From Streptomyces griseoluteus (GTDB lineage: Bacteria; Actinomycetota; Actinomycetes; Streptomycetales; Streptomycetaceae): DNA of 20,057 bases. The DNA is taken from NCBI GenBank assembly GCA_000717735.1, contig JOBE01000082.1:1-20057 (forward strand), in the 5' to 3' direction. The position numbers and the translations under genes were made by a program. The notes beneath the pieces are model-generated. The model was given only the letters and a program-made list of their open reading frames with translations. It made no database searches and was not told the origin of the DNA. Of the stretch, positions 1-8,103 are shown in pieces. Each line of letters begins with the position of its first letter. Positions within the stretch are counted from its first letter, which is position 1.

Positions 1-63
1 CCGCCCCCTCCCCCTCCCCCCTCCTCACGGCCCGCTGTCGCACCACCTGGAGAACCTGCCGCC
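1..63. other. Short upstream segment of the polysaccharide operon
   Basis: The first 26 bases are almost pure pyrimidine on the plus strand (C-runs broken by T). A GGAG at 49-52 is a possible ribosome site for the glycosyltransferase ATG at 64, but its 11-base spacing is longer than usual. No promoter can be identified in so little sequence. The operon may begin with another gene upstream of the window. Confidence 0.4.
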
Positions 64-1953
64 ATGACCTCGTTGGAGCAAGGTCCTGCCTTCGGGACCG
101 GCACCGTCCAGGATCCCCCGGCGCCATCCCCGCCCCTCGGATCACCCGAGGAATGGGATGCGCTGGGGAAGGAGATCCGAGCCCTGTCGAAAGGTGAGGT
201 GGCCTCCATCGGACCGGACGGCCCGGTGCTCGCCCGGCCGTCGCGTCGGCTCACCGCCCTCCCCTCCAGCTTCGTGCGGGCCTTTTCCCCCTCCGACCGC
301 GTCCTCGTCGTGCTGCTGTCCCTGGGCTGGGCGGCCTGCCTGGTCTGGTTCTGGGTCTGGTGGCTCCAGCCGTCCCACCGCATCGGCTGGGCGGGCCTGC
401 TCGTCAACAGCGCTCTCCTGCTGTACCTGACCTATCTGCCGGTGCACTTCCTGATCGCACTGCTCCGCATGCGGCGCTTCGACCCGGCTGTCGAGGTGCC
501 GGAGCTGCGTACCGCCTTCGTCGTCACCCGCGCCCCGTCCGAGAGCTGGGACATCGCCCGCACCACTCTGGAGGCGATGCTCGGCCAGCACTTCCCGTAC
601 GCCTACGACGTGTGGCTGTGTGACGAGGACCCCACCGAGGAGATCATCGACTGGTGCCGGGTCCACGGCGTCGGCGTCTCCTGCCGGCGCGACCGTCCCG
701 ACTACCACAGGGCTGACTGGCCACGCCGCACCCGGTGCAAGGAGGGCAACCTCGCCTTCTTCTACGACCACTGGGGCTACGCCCAGTACGACGTGGTCGC
801 CCAACTCGATTGCGACCACGTTCCGGGCCCCCGGTATCTCGCCGAGGTCGTCCGTCCCTTCGTCGACCCCGCGATCGGCTATGTCGCGGCGCCCAGCGTC
901 TGCGATTCCAACGCCGGCGAGTCCTGGGCGGCCCGGGGCCGGCTGCAGCGCGAGGCGATGTTCCACGGGCCCGTGCAGCTGGGTCACTCCGCCGGTCTCG
1001 CCCCGGTGTGCATCGGCTCGCACTACGCCGTACGCACCCGGGCACTGCGGGACGTCGGCGGTCTCGGCCCCGAGCTCGCCGAGGACTTCTCGACCACCTT
1101 CCTGCTCAGCTCGGCGGGTTGGCAGGGTGCGTTCGCGATCGACGCGGAAGCGCACGGCGAAGGCCCCCTCACCTTCGGCGCGATGGTCACCCAGGAGTTC
1201 CAGTGGTCTCGCAGCCTGGCCGTGATGCTGCTGGGAATGCTGCCGCGCCACCTGGGCCGGATGCCTCTCAAGCTGAGGATCCGGTTCGGGGCGGCCCTGA
1301 TGTACTACCCGCTGCTCGCGGCGGCCACCGTCATGGGCATCCTGCTGCCGCCGATCGCAGCGATCACCGGTGCCCCCTGGATCGATGTCAACTACTTCGG
1401 GTTCCTGGCGCACTTCTGGAGCATGTCCGTCTGGCTGATCCTGCTGACGCTCCTCTGCCGCCGCCGCGGTCTGCTGCGCCCCAAGGACTCCCCTGTCTTC
1501 AGCTGGGAGATCTGGCTCTTCGGACTCTCCCGCTGGCCGTACGTCGCCTGGGGCGTGCTGGCCGCGGTGACGCAGAAGCTGCGGCCCCGTCAGATCACCT
1601 TCAAGGTGACCCCGAAGAAGCGCGACGGCCTGGAGCGGCTCCCGCTGCGCGCCGTCGCCCCGTACCTGCTGATCACGACGTTCCTGTCCGGATCGGCCCT
1701 GGTCGGCCAGTTCACCGGCCCCGCCGTCGGCTACGTCTTCCTCTGCATCCTCGGTTCCGCCTCGTACACCGCCGTGACGCTCGCGATCGGCGGGCTGCAC
1801 GTCAAGGAGACGGCACGCGCGACCGGGACCTCCGCCTTCCGTGCCCTGCGCACAGCTGCGGTCCCGCTCGTCGCGGGCCTGCTGTCCCTGCTTCCGCTGA
1901 CACTCGCCGTCGCCGTCTTCCCCACCTACCTCACCGGCTTCTACGCCTGGTGA
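64..1953 (+). CDS. Membrane-bound family 2 glycosyltransferase (cellulose/hyaluronan synthase-like)
   Basis: A 629-residue inner-membrane glycosyltransferase, likely polymerising sugars from nucleotide-sugar donors and extruding the chain. Residues 1-78 are a Pro-rich cytoplasmic leader. Two hydrophobic helices follow (about 79-100 and 107-135), then a cytosolic GT-A domain (about 150-400). The C-terminal half has about five or six further membrane helices (409-432, 449-465, 487-502, 530-548, 553-575, 598-620). Catalytic motifs of processive GT2 enzymes are visible: an acidic CDED at 186-189, a DxD as DCD at 249-251 and an ED pair at 340-341. The acceptor-site QxxRW motif appears as QEFQW at 377-381, with Gln in place of Arg. 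galE starts 33 bases downstream on the same strand and ugd follows, so they probably form an operon supplying its donors. No PilZ domain was recognised. The polymer made cannot be read from the sequence. Confidence 0.87.
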   Translation: MTSLEQGPAFGTGTVQDPPAPSPPLGSPEEWDALGKEIRALSKGEVASIGPDGPVLARPSRRLTALPSSFVRAFSPSDRVLVVLLSLGWAACLVWFWVWWLQPSHRIGWAGLLVNSALLLYLTYLPVHFLIALLRMRRFDPAVEVPELRTAFVVTRAPSESWDIARTTLEAMLGQHFPYAYDVWLCDEDPTEEIIDWCRVHGVGVSCRRDRPDYHRADWPRRTRCKEGNLAFFYDHWGYAQYDVVAQLDCDHVPGPRYLAEVVRPFVDPAIGYVAAPSVCDSNAGESWAARGRLQREAMFHGPVQLGHSAGLAPVCIGSHYAVRTRALRDVGGLGPELAEDFSTTFLLSSAGWQGAFAIDAEAHGEGPLTFGAMVTQEFQWSRSLAVMLLGMLPRHLGRMPLKLRIRFGAALMYYPLLAAATVMGILLPPIAAITGAPWIDVNYFGFLAHFWSMSVWLILLTLLCRRRGLLRPKDSPVFSWEIWLFGLSRWPYVAWGVLAAVTQKLRPRQITFKVTPKKRDGLERLPLRAVAPYLLITTFLSGSALVGQFTGPAVGYVFLCILGSASYTAVTLAIGGLHVKETARATGTSAFRALRTAAVPLVAGLLSLLPLTLAVAVFPTYLTGFYAW

Positions 1954-1986
1954 CGGCCGTACGGCCCTGAGAGAAAGAAGGTTCCC

Positions 1987-3009
1987 GTGTCCCAGACGGT
2001 CCTGGTCACCGGCGGCGCCGGTTTCATCGGCAGCCACGCCTGCGTCGAGCTCCTCCGCGCCGGCCACGAGGTGGTCGTGCTCGACGACCACTCCAACAGC
2101 TGCCCCGAATCCCTCGAACGCGTCGCGAAGATCGCGGGCCGCCCGATCGCCGCGGCCCATGTCGGAGACGTGCGTGACCGGCGGTCGCTGGACACCGTCT
2201 TCACCAGCCACCCGATCGACGCGGTGATCCACTTCGCCGCGAAGAAGGCCGTCGGCGAATCGGTGCGGATCCCCCTCACGTACTACGACATCAACGTCGG
2301 CGGCACCACGGCCCTCGTCGCGGCGATGCACGACCACGGGGTCCACCGGCTGGTGTTCTCGTCGTCCTGCTCGGTCTACGGGGACGCGACGACCGTCCCC
2401 CTGACCGAAGAGTCCCGGGTCGCGCCGACCAACCCGTACGCCACCACCAAGTGGACCTGCGAGCAGATCCTCGCGGACCTGTGCCGGCACGTACCCGAAC
2501 TACGCGTACTGGCGCTGCGGTACTTCAACCCCGCCGGCGCCCACCCCACCGGACTGCTCGGCGAGGACCCGCGCGGCGTGCCGAACAACATCATGCCGTT
2601 CCTCAGCCAGATCGCCGTGGGCCGACGTGACGAGCTCAGCATCTTCGGCGCCGACTACCCCACGCCCGACGGCACCGGGGTACGGGACTACATCCACGTC
2701 GTCGACGTGGCCGAGGGGCACCGCGTCGCCCTCGACCACATCGACGACGAGCCCGGCATGCGGGTCTTCAACCTCGGTACCGGACGCGGCGCGTCCGTCC
2801 TGGAGCTCGTGCGCGCCTTCGAAGAGGCCTCGGGCAGGCCGATTCCGTACCGCGTCACCGAGCGCCGGCCCGGCGACGTCGCGGAACTCGTCGCCGATCC
2901 GGCGAAGGTCTCCGCGGCCTGGGGCTGGAACGCCCGGCGCGACGTGGCCTCGATGTGCCGCGACGCGTGGAACTTCCAGCGGCAAAACCCGCGCGGCTAC
3001 ACATCCTGA
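1987..3009 (+). CDS. galE: UDP-glucose 4-epimerase
   Basis: A cytosolic SDR-family epimerase that interconverts UDP-glucose and UDP-galactose using tightly bound NAD. It has 340 residues, very close to E. coli GalE. The Rossmann glycine motif TGGAGFIG is at 8-15. The catalytic serine lies in the SSS stretch at 125-127, and the YxxxK pair is Y151/K155. The RYFNPAGAHP segment at 178-187 is typical of GalE. The start is GTG at 1987, preceded by a purine-rich AGAAAGAAGG site. It lies between a polysaccharide synthase and a UDP-glucose dehydrogenase, so it probably serves polymer precursor supply rather than galactose catabolism; no galT or galK is nearby. A UDP-GlcNAc or UDP-glucuronate epimerase of the same family is possible, but the length and motifs fit GalE best. 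Confidence 0.9.
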   Translation: MSQTVLVTGGAGFIGSHACVELLRAGHEVVVLDDHSNSCPESLERVAKIAGRPIAAAHVGDVRDRRSLDTVFTSHPIDAVIHFAAKKAVGESVRIPLTYYDINVGGTTALVAAMHDHGVHRLVFSSSCSVYGDATTVPLTEESRVAPTNPYATTKWTCEQILADLCRHVPELRVLALRYFNPAGAHPTGLLGEDPRGVPNNIMPFLSQIAVGRRDELSIFGADYPTPDGTGVRDYIHVVDVAEGHRVALDHIDDEPGMRVFNLGTGRGASVLELVRAFEEASGRPIPYRVTERRPGDVAELVADPAKVSAAWGWNARRDVASMCRDAWNFQRQNPRGYTS

Positions 3010-3068
3010 GACGCCGGTCCCGCGGAACCCGTCTCCTCGCCTCCCTCCCCCCGACAGGAGAACAGCAC

Positions 3069-4505
3069 ATGCGGTTGACCGTCATCGGTACGGGATACCT
3101 GGGAGCCGTGCACGCCGCGTGCATGGCCGGCATCGGACACGACGTCCTCGGTGTCGACGTCGACACGGAGAAGATCAAGGCCCTCTCTGAAGGGCGGCCA
3201 CCCTTCTACGAGCCAGGTCTCGACGACGTACTGACCTCGGCACTCGCCTCCGGACGCCTGCGCTTCACCACCAGCCTGCGCGAGGCTGCGGCGCACGGCG
3301 AGGTCCACTTCATCTGTGTGGGCACCCCCCAGCAGCCCGGCTCCCAGGCCGCCGACCTGCGGTACGTGGACGCCGTCGTCGACGGGCTCGTCCCCTACCT
3401 GCCCGTGTCGTGTCTGATCGTCGGCAAGTCCACCGTCCCGGTGGGCACGACCGCGCGCCTGACCTCCCGCATCGAGCGACTTGCGCCGGAGGGGGTACGG
3501 GCGGAAGTGGCCTGGAACCCCGAGTTCCTCCGCGAGGGCTTCGCGGTCGAGGACACCCTGCGCCCCGACCGGCTCGTCGCAGGCGTGACCAGCCGGGAGG
3601 CCGACGAGACACTGCGCCGGGTGTACGCCGTGATGCTGGAAGCGGGAGTCCCCTACATCAGCGCCGATCCGAACACGGCCGAGCTGGTGAAGGTCGCGGC
3701 CAACTCCTTCCTGGCCACGAAGATCTCCTTCATCAACGCGATGGCCGAGGTCTGCGACGCCGCCGGGGCGGACGTGGTCACCCTCGCCGACGCACTCGGC
3801 CACGACACACGGATCGGCCGGCGGTTCCTGAACGCCGGTATCGGCTTCGGCGGCGGCTGTCTGCCCAAGGACATCCGGGCGTTCGTCGCTCGCGCACAGG
3901 AACTCGGCGTCGGCCCGGCGGTGAACTTCCTCGACGAGGTCGACGAGATCAACCAGCACCAGCGGACGCGGACCGCCGCGCTCGCCCGGCATCTGGTCGG
4001 CGGTGACCTGACCGGCCGCCGGGTGGCCGTCCTGGGCGCCACGTTCAAGCCGAACAGTGACGACGTGCGCGACTCGCCGGCCCTGGCCGTCGCGGCGGCA
4101 CTGCACCGGCAGGGAGCCGACGTCCGGGTGCACGACCCGGAGGGCGCCGCGAACGCGCGGCGCGCCCACCCGGAACTGCGCTGCGGCTCGGACCTGCTGG
4201 AGGCCTGCCAAGGCGCTGAGATCGTCCTCCACCTCACCGAGTGGGGCGAGTACCGGGAGGTGGATCCGGTCAAGCTCGCCCGCGTGGTCCGCGAGCCGGT
4301 CCTCATCGACGGACGGAACGGGCTCCCGCACGACGAGTGGCGGGCCGCCGGATGGACCGTCAAGGCGCTGGGCCGCCCCGCGCACTCAGACCGTCCGTCG
4401 GATGCCCGGACCAGGAATCCTCTGCAGGCCACGATCGCGTCTCCGGCCGCCGAGCCGATCCGTGCCCTGGCCATGCCCACGGCACTGCCGACCGGCAGGC
4501 CGTAG
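3069..4505 (+). CDS. ugd: UDP-glucose 6-dehydrogenase
   Basis: Oxidises UDP-glucose to UDP-glucuronate with two NAD+, in the cytosol. From the ATG at 3069 it has 478 residues. AGGAG at 3056-3060 sits 8 bases upstream, which favours this start over an in-frame upstream extension to 2955. The NAD-binding GTGYLG motif is at 7-12, the NPEFLREG segment at 150-157, catalytic-domain K218 and N212 lie in ANSFLATK, and the catalytic cysteine is C264 in GFGGGCLPKD. The C-terminal UDP-binding domain includes GATFKPNSDDVRDSP (323-337) and DGRN (414-417). About 40 residues after 438 form a Pro/Ala-rich tail beyond the usual end of the family, probably disordered. A GDP-mannose dehydrogenase is the main alternative. 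Next to galE and a processive glycosyltransferase, the likely role is uronic acid supply for an acidic exopolysaccharide. Confidence 0.88.
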   Translation: MRLTVIGTGYLGAVHAACMAGIGHDVLGVDVDTEKIKALSEGRPPFYEPGLDDVLTSALASGRLRFTTSLREAAAHGEVHFICVGTPQQPGSQAADLRYVDAVVDGLVPYLPVSCLIVGKSTVPVGTTARLTSRIERLAPEGVRAEVAWNPEFLREGFAVEDTLRPDRLVAGVTSREADETLRRVYAVMLEAGVPYISADPNTAELVKVAANSFLATKISFINAMAEVCDAAGADVVTLADALGHDTRIGRRFLNAGIGFGGGCLPKDIRAFVARAQELGVGPAVNFLDEVDEINQHQRTRTAALARHLVGGDLTGRRVAVLGATFKPNSDDVRDSPALAVAAALHRQGADVRVHDPEGAANARRAHPELRCGSDLLEACQGAEIVLHLTEWGEYREVDPVKLARVVREPVLIDGRNGLPHDEWRAAGWTVKALGRPAHSDRPSDARTRNPLQATIASPAAEPIRALAMPTALPTGRP

Positions 4506-4736
4506 TCCCACCCGCACTCACCGGATCCGCCCTTCGCCCATGGCCCTCGACCGTGAGCGGAGGGCGGAGCCAGTCCGCGTCCCGTACCTCAGCCGGTCCC
4601 GCACGGCGAACCCGCTCGCCGACGGCTGCCAGGAACACCTCGCGTGCGCCCCCGGCCATCGACGCATCGGCGGGCAAGTGCTCGGAGCGCGGTGCGCCCC
4701 GAGCTCCGCCCGCGTCCTGTGCTCCCGGCGGCCCGT
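4506..4736. other. Convergent intergenic gap with a weak stem
   Basis: This gap lies between two converging genes (ugd and the beta-helix lipoprotein gene). A perfect 8-bp inverted repeat pairs TCCGCCCT at 4526-4533 with AGGGCGGA at 4561-4568 across a 27-base loop. It could act as a bidirectional terminator but is not a strong one. Nothing else was recognised. Confidence 0.35.
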
Positions 4737-6425
4737 TCAGTCTGCGGGACGCGTCTGCGCGGCGCCGGCCTTCAGCGCCTCAGGGACGCGGCTGCCGAAG
4801 TAGTCGACGGGACCCACGTCGACACCCATCGTCTGCGGCCCAAGGCCCATGGGACCCTCGCCCCGGCAATGCGGCGCCAGATTCTGAGCCCCGGCCCCGT
4901 CCGTGGTCGGGGCGATCAGACCGGGCAGGCACGGGTCCTCGCTGAGGCCGGTCGGCTCGTCCCCGAGCATTTCCTGACGGGACGCGGCGCGCCAGTCGTC
5001 CAGCGCCGTGAAACGCCGACTGCCCCATCCCAGGGACCAGCCGCCCTTGCTGTAGTAGACGTTGCCCTGAACCTTGAGCGTGCTGGGGCCGTACGCCGAC
5101 TGGGCCTCGATCAGAGGACCGCCGTCGGTGGCGAGGATGTTGTTGTGGACCCGCACGCCCCGCATGCCGTCGCGCAGCCGCAAAGCAGGGGGCCGGGCCT
5201 CCGCGGCTTCGACCGAGGCCAGCCCTTTCGTCCTCATAACGACCGTGTTGTGGTAGATGTCCAGGTTCTTCAGGCGGGAGCCGTACGCGACGATGCCCCC
5301 GTACTCGGGCAGCTTCCGCGCGTCGTCCCAGCTCATGTTGAAGCGGACGATGTTGTTCTTGTGGGCTCCGGTCGCCTGGCCGGAGTAGATGAGGAACCCC
5401 GGACCGTCGTTGTCGTACGCGAGGTTGTACTGCATGACGGAGGAGGACACGTTGTTGTCGAGGCCGAATCCGCCACCGTCGACCCGCGAGCCGGTGCGAT
5501 TGCGGTACGCCGTGTTGTTCTCCAGGATCACCTGGGTGGAGTCGTACACCCAGATGCCCTCGGGGCCCTCGTCCGCGGCAGCGGAGGACCTCGCACCGTT
5601 GTCGTGGGCCACCGAGCGCATGACCTTCGCGTCCCGGACGCTGCCGAGCGTGATGCCGCTGCCGGTGTTGCGTTCGTCGTTCTCCGGGTCGCCGCTGTTC
5701 GCGTATGCCTTGACCCGCTCGATCCGTAGCCCCGCGTGCGCGTAGACCGGGCGGTCGGCATCGAACTCGGGTCCGTAGAAGACGAGTCCGCCTTCGAGGT
5801 TGTGGTGCACGGAGACGTTGGCGATCCGCACGTCGCCGAAGCCCGCTACGGCGCCCTTCTCCGCACCGAGGCTGATCCCGTTCTGGAAGCCGCTCGCCTC
5901 CACGTCCGTGATGCGGACGTGATCGAGGCGACGGCCGCCCAGGCTGTTGCGGAAGGAAATCCCGACCCCTTCTCTCAGCGCCTTTCGATCGCCGACCAGC
6001 GAGACGTTCCTGATCTCGACGCCGGAGGTGTTGCGCACGGTGATGCCGGACGTACCCCGTGGCGCGATCGTGGCCCGGCCGACACCGTACGACTCGATCA
6101 CGACGGGCTTCGTCCGGCTGCCCGCCTCACCCTTGTCCAGGGTGACGCTGCCACGGAACCGCTCACCGCCCTTGAGCCGCAGCCGGTCGCCGGGCTGGAA
6201 GCGTACGTTGCTCACGTGGCCGAGGGTCCGCCAGGGCTTCTCCGGGGACAGGCCGTCGTTCTCGTCATCACCGTCGGGGCTCACGTAGAAGGTGTAAGGA
6301 CCACCGGTGGCAGGACGGGCCGGCCGGTAGACCCCCGGCACGTCGCATCCTGTCAACAGCAGCAGTACCGCGACCGAGACTCCAGCGGCTGCCTTCGCCG
6401 CCCGGCTTCGCTTCACCGTGTTCAA
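4737..6425 (-). CDS. Right-handed parallel beta-helix lipoprotein, possible polysaccharide lyase or epimerase
   Basis: A 562-residue secreted lipoprotein. The N-terminus has basic residues, a hydrophobic stretch (about 14-24) and a lipobox LLTGC with C27 as the lipidation site. The mature start (FYVSPDGDDENDGLSPEKPW) is a common opening of right-handed beta-helix proteins. Repeated Asn/Asp/Gly-rich rungs such as YRNRTGS, VRFNMSWDDA, IYHNTVV and VHNNILA run through about 100-480, as in PbH1-repeat pectate lyase and alginate epimerase folds. No single catalytic motif fixes the reaction. The start appears to be TTG: AAGGGGAG lies just upstream at good spacing, whereas the next GTG, three codons in, is too far from it. 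It faces the galE-ugd operon, which suggests binding, cutting or epimerising that polymer at the cell surface. The beta-helix lipoprotein call is firm; the activity is inferred. Confidence 0.8.
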   Translation of the reverse strand: MNTVKRSRAAKAAAGVSVAVLLLLTGCDVPGVYRPARPATGGPYTFYVSPDGDDENDGLSPEKPWRTLGHVSNVRFQPGDRLRLKGGERFRGSVTLDKGEAGSRTKPVVIESYGVGRATIAPRGTSGITVRNTSGVEIRNVSLVGDRKALREGVGISFRNSLGGRRLDHVRITDVEASGFQNGISLGAEKGAVAGFGDVRIANVSVHHNLEGGLVFYGPEFDADRPVYAHAGLRIERVKAYANSGDPENDERNTGSGITLGSVRDAKVMRSVAHDNGARSSAAADEGPEGIWVYDSTQVILENNTAYRNRTGSRVDGGGFGLDNNVSSSVMQYNLAYDNDGPGFLIYSGQATGAHKNNIVRFNMSWDDARKLPEYGGIVAYGSRLKNLDIYHNTVVMRTKGLASVEAAEARPPALRLRDGMRGVRVHNNILATDGGPLIEAQSAYGPSTLKVQGNVYYSKGGWSLGWGSRRFTALDDWRAASRQEMLGDEPTGLSEDPCLPGLIAPTTDGAGAQNLAPHCRGEGPMGLGPQTMGVDVGPVDYFGSRVPEALKAGAAQTRPAD

Positions 6426-6891
6426 GCACTCCCCTTGGGACGTTCCCGTGTCACATCAGGCATATAACGCAACACACTGCCAGAAACAGCACGTATGAAA
6501 CGCCGACAAGAAGGTGGCATCCGAGTCACGTACGCGGCTCCGCCCATGCCGGTAAACCACTGGCGACCTCGAGGTAGCGGGTGCGCGATCCGTCGCCGGC
6601 AAGGCGTGTGGTCTGCATGCCTCCGCCCTCCCTGCCTGGTGAAGGCTCCGGCAGGTGTTGCCCGTTGCCCCTGAGAAGCCGCAGCGGGCAACGAAACGCG
6701 GCGTATCGACGGGCGGGGCCGTCCGGGCCGCCTCCGCGAGCAAGGGAGGACGGCGGCCGTGAGCGGCTGCGCTTCGGCGGCGGTCAGGGGGAACGCGCGC
6801 CCGGACGGCCCTGCAAATCAGCGCCCGGCCCGCCCACCTCGCTGCGGTACGGCAGCGGAGGGTGCCGGTTCGGGCATCTGCTGTAGACCCC

Positions 6892-6909
6892 GAGTTTTTG
6901 GAGTTTTTG
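6892..6909 (+). repeat. Tandem 9-bp direct repeat GAGTTTTTG x2
   Basis: Two head-to-tail copies of GAGTTTTTG at 6892-6900 and 6901-6909 form an AT-rich island in very GC-rich DNA. The second copy overlaps the proposed -35 element, so the repeat is well placed to be a regulator binding site. The neighbouring DauR-type regulator is one candidate ligand. Confidence 0.6.
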
Positions 6910-6936
6910 TTCATGTTTGGATACAGCGTCTAACAT
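6907..6936 (+). promoter_or_regulatory. Sigma-70-like promoter, probably giving a leaderless mRNA
   Basis: TTGTTC at 6907-6912 (-35) and TAACAT at 6931-6936 (-10) are separated by 18 bases. A start about 7 bases past the -10 falls at about 6943, the A of the ATG of the PLP enzyme. No clear Shine-Dalgarno sequence precedes that ATG, only a GGGG at 6937-6940 that is too close. Confidence 0.55.
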
Positions 6937-6942
6937 GGGGTC

Positions 6943-8103
6943 ATGACAGCCGAACAGCACCTCGACGCCGTCGGTCTGTACGACCGGTCCGGGCAGCGCT
7001 ACTCCCTCGACGATCCCCGGTGGCGGGGTGAGGACGGCAGTCCGCTCGCCGTCAGTGCGCTGCCGGGGCTGCGGCCTGAGCAGATCGACACTGTTGAACG
7101 GTCCCTCTGGCGTTATCACGCCGCCCTGCCCGTCCCGTTCGACCGCCGGGTGAGCCTGGGTGAGGGGTGTACGCCGATGGTCCCCTTGGAGTGGGGTGGT
7201 CGGCGCGTTCACTTCAAGTTGGAGTGGTTCAACCCGACCTCCAGCTTCAAGGACCGGGGCGTGTCGGTGATGATGTCCCACCTCGTGGCGCACGGCGTCG
7301 ACCGCGTGCTCGAGGACAGTTCCGGCAACGGCGGTGCCGCCGTGGCCGCCTACGCCGCCGCCGCCGGTATCCGCGCCAAGATCATCGTGCCTGCCGCCAC
7401 CTCGGCTGCCAAGATCCTCCAGGCCCGCGCCTACGGTGCCGAGATCGAGCTCGTGGGCGGCACCCGCGACGAGGTCTCGGACGAGGCGATCCGGCAGTCG
7501 GAGCGGATCCCCTACGCCAGCCACAACTGGCACCCCATGTTCCTTCAGGGCACCAAGACCGTCGCCTACGAGATGTGGGAGTCCCTCGGTTTCACCGCGC
7601 CTGACAACGTCGTCCTCGTGGCCGGGGCGGGCAGCAACGTCATCGGGTGCGACCTCGCGTTCGGCGAACTGCTCGCCGCCGGTCAGATCGACAGGCGCCC
7701 GCGCCTGTTCGTCGGGCAGCCCGAGCACTGGGCGACCATCGCCGACACGTTCAACGGCATCGACCCGGCCGGCCGCGGCGAGCGGGTGCCGACGATCGCC
7801 GAGGGCGCGTCCATCGCCCACCCGGTCCGGCTGCCCGAGGCCGTGGAGGCCGTCCGCCGCTCCGGCGGCGCCGCCTGCGCCGTGTCCGAGGCGCAGATCC
7901 ACGCCGCGGTCCGCGCGCTGAGCTCCCGGGGCCTGTACGTCGAGCCGACCAGCGGCGTCGCCGCGGCGGCCCTCGATCACTTCCTCGCGTCCGGGCAGAT
8001 CGCTCCGGACGAGACGACCGTGGTCGTGCTCACCGGTGCGGGGCTGAAGTCCGCCGAGAAGATGGCCGCGGTCTTCGCCCGGGAACCGGGCAGCGCCCGA
8101 TGA
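6943..8103 (+). CDS. Threonine synthase-like PLP-dependent enzyme (fold type II)
   Basis: A 386-residue cytosolic pyridoxal-phosphate enzyme of the tryptophan-synthase-beta/threonine-synthase fold. LGEGCTPMV at 72-80 is the usual opening. K103 in SSFKDRG is the Schiff-base lysine. SSGNGG at 126-131 is the substrate/PLP loop, AGAGSN at 227-232 occupies the place of the phosphate-cup glycine loop, and LTGAGLK at 363-369 matches the threonine-synthase C-terminal motif. It stands apart from hom/thrB-type genes and is translationally coupled to a DauR-type regulator. This suggests a specialised beta-replacement or beta-elimination on an amino acid (an ammonia-lyase or dehydratase is possible) rather than housekeeping threonine synthesis. 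The ATG start at 6943 fits the promoter position. The family is clear; the substrate is unknown. Confidence 0.83.
   Translation: MTAEQHLDAVGLYDRSGQRYSLDDPRWRGEDGSPLAVSALPGLRPEQIDTVERSLWRYHAALPVPFDRRVSLGEGCTPMVPLEWGGRRVHFKLEWFNPTSSFKDRGVSVMMSHLVAHGVDRVLEDSSGNGGAAVAAYAAAAGIRAKIIVPAATSAAKILQARAYGAEIELVGGTRDEVSDEAIRQSERIPYASHNWHPMFLQGTKTVAYEMWESLGFTAPDNVVLVAGAGSNVIGCDLAFGELLAAGQIDRRPRLFVGQPEHWATIADTFNGIDPAGRGERVPTIAEGASIAHPVRLPEAVEAVRRSGGAACAVSEAQIHAAVRALSSRGLYVEPTSGVAAAALDHFLASGQIAPDETTVVVLTGAGLKSAEKMAAVFAREPGSAR

Larger units (their letters stand above)
6426..6942. other. 517-bp divergent intergenic region
   Basis: This region separates the lipoprotein gene (minus) from the PLP enzyme gene (plus). 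Bases 6461-6500 are relatively AT-rich and contain TTATAT on the minus strand, a possible -10 for the lipoprotein gene with no clear -35. Two adjacent hairpins can be drawn: CCTGCC 6631-6636 with GGCAGG 6650-6655, and GTTGCCCG 6657-6664 with CGGGCAAC 6685-6692. No riboswitch class was recognised. Small open frames here look like GC shadows. The last 60 bases hold the plus-strand promoter listed separately. Confidence 0.5.

Noticed and set aside
142..2490. Long open frame on the minus strand across the glycosyltransferase and galE genes
   Set aside because: Low-complexity Arg/Gly/Asp/Ala-rich translation, antisense to two clear genes with catalytic motifs. Typical of high-GC DNA.
6600..6700. 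Riboswitch in the 517-bp intergenic region
   Set aside because: Two hairpins can be drawn, but I could not match either strand to a known consensus (c-di-AMP, c-di-GMP and cobalamin were considered). A covariance-model search would decide.
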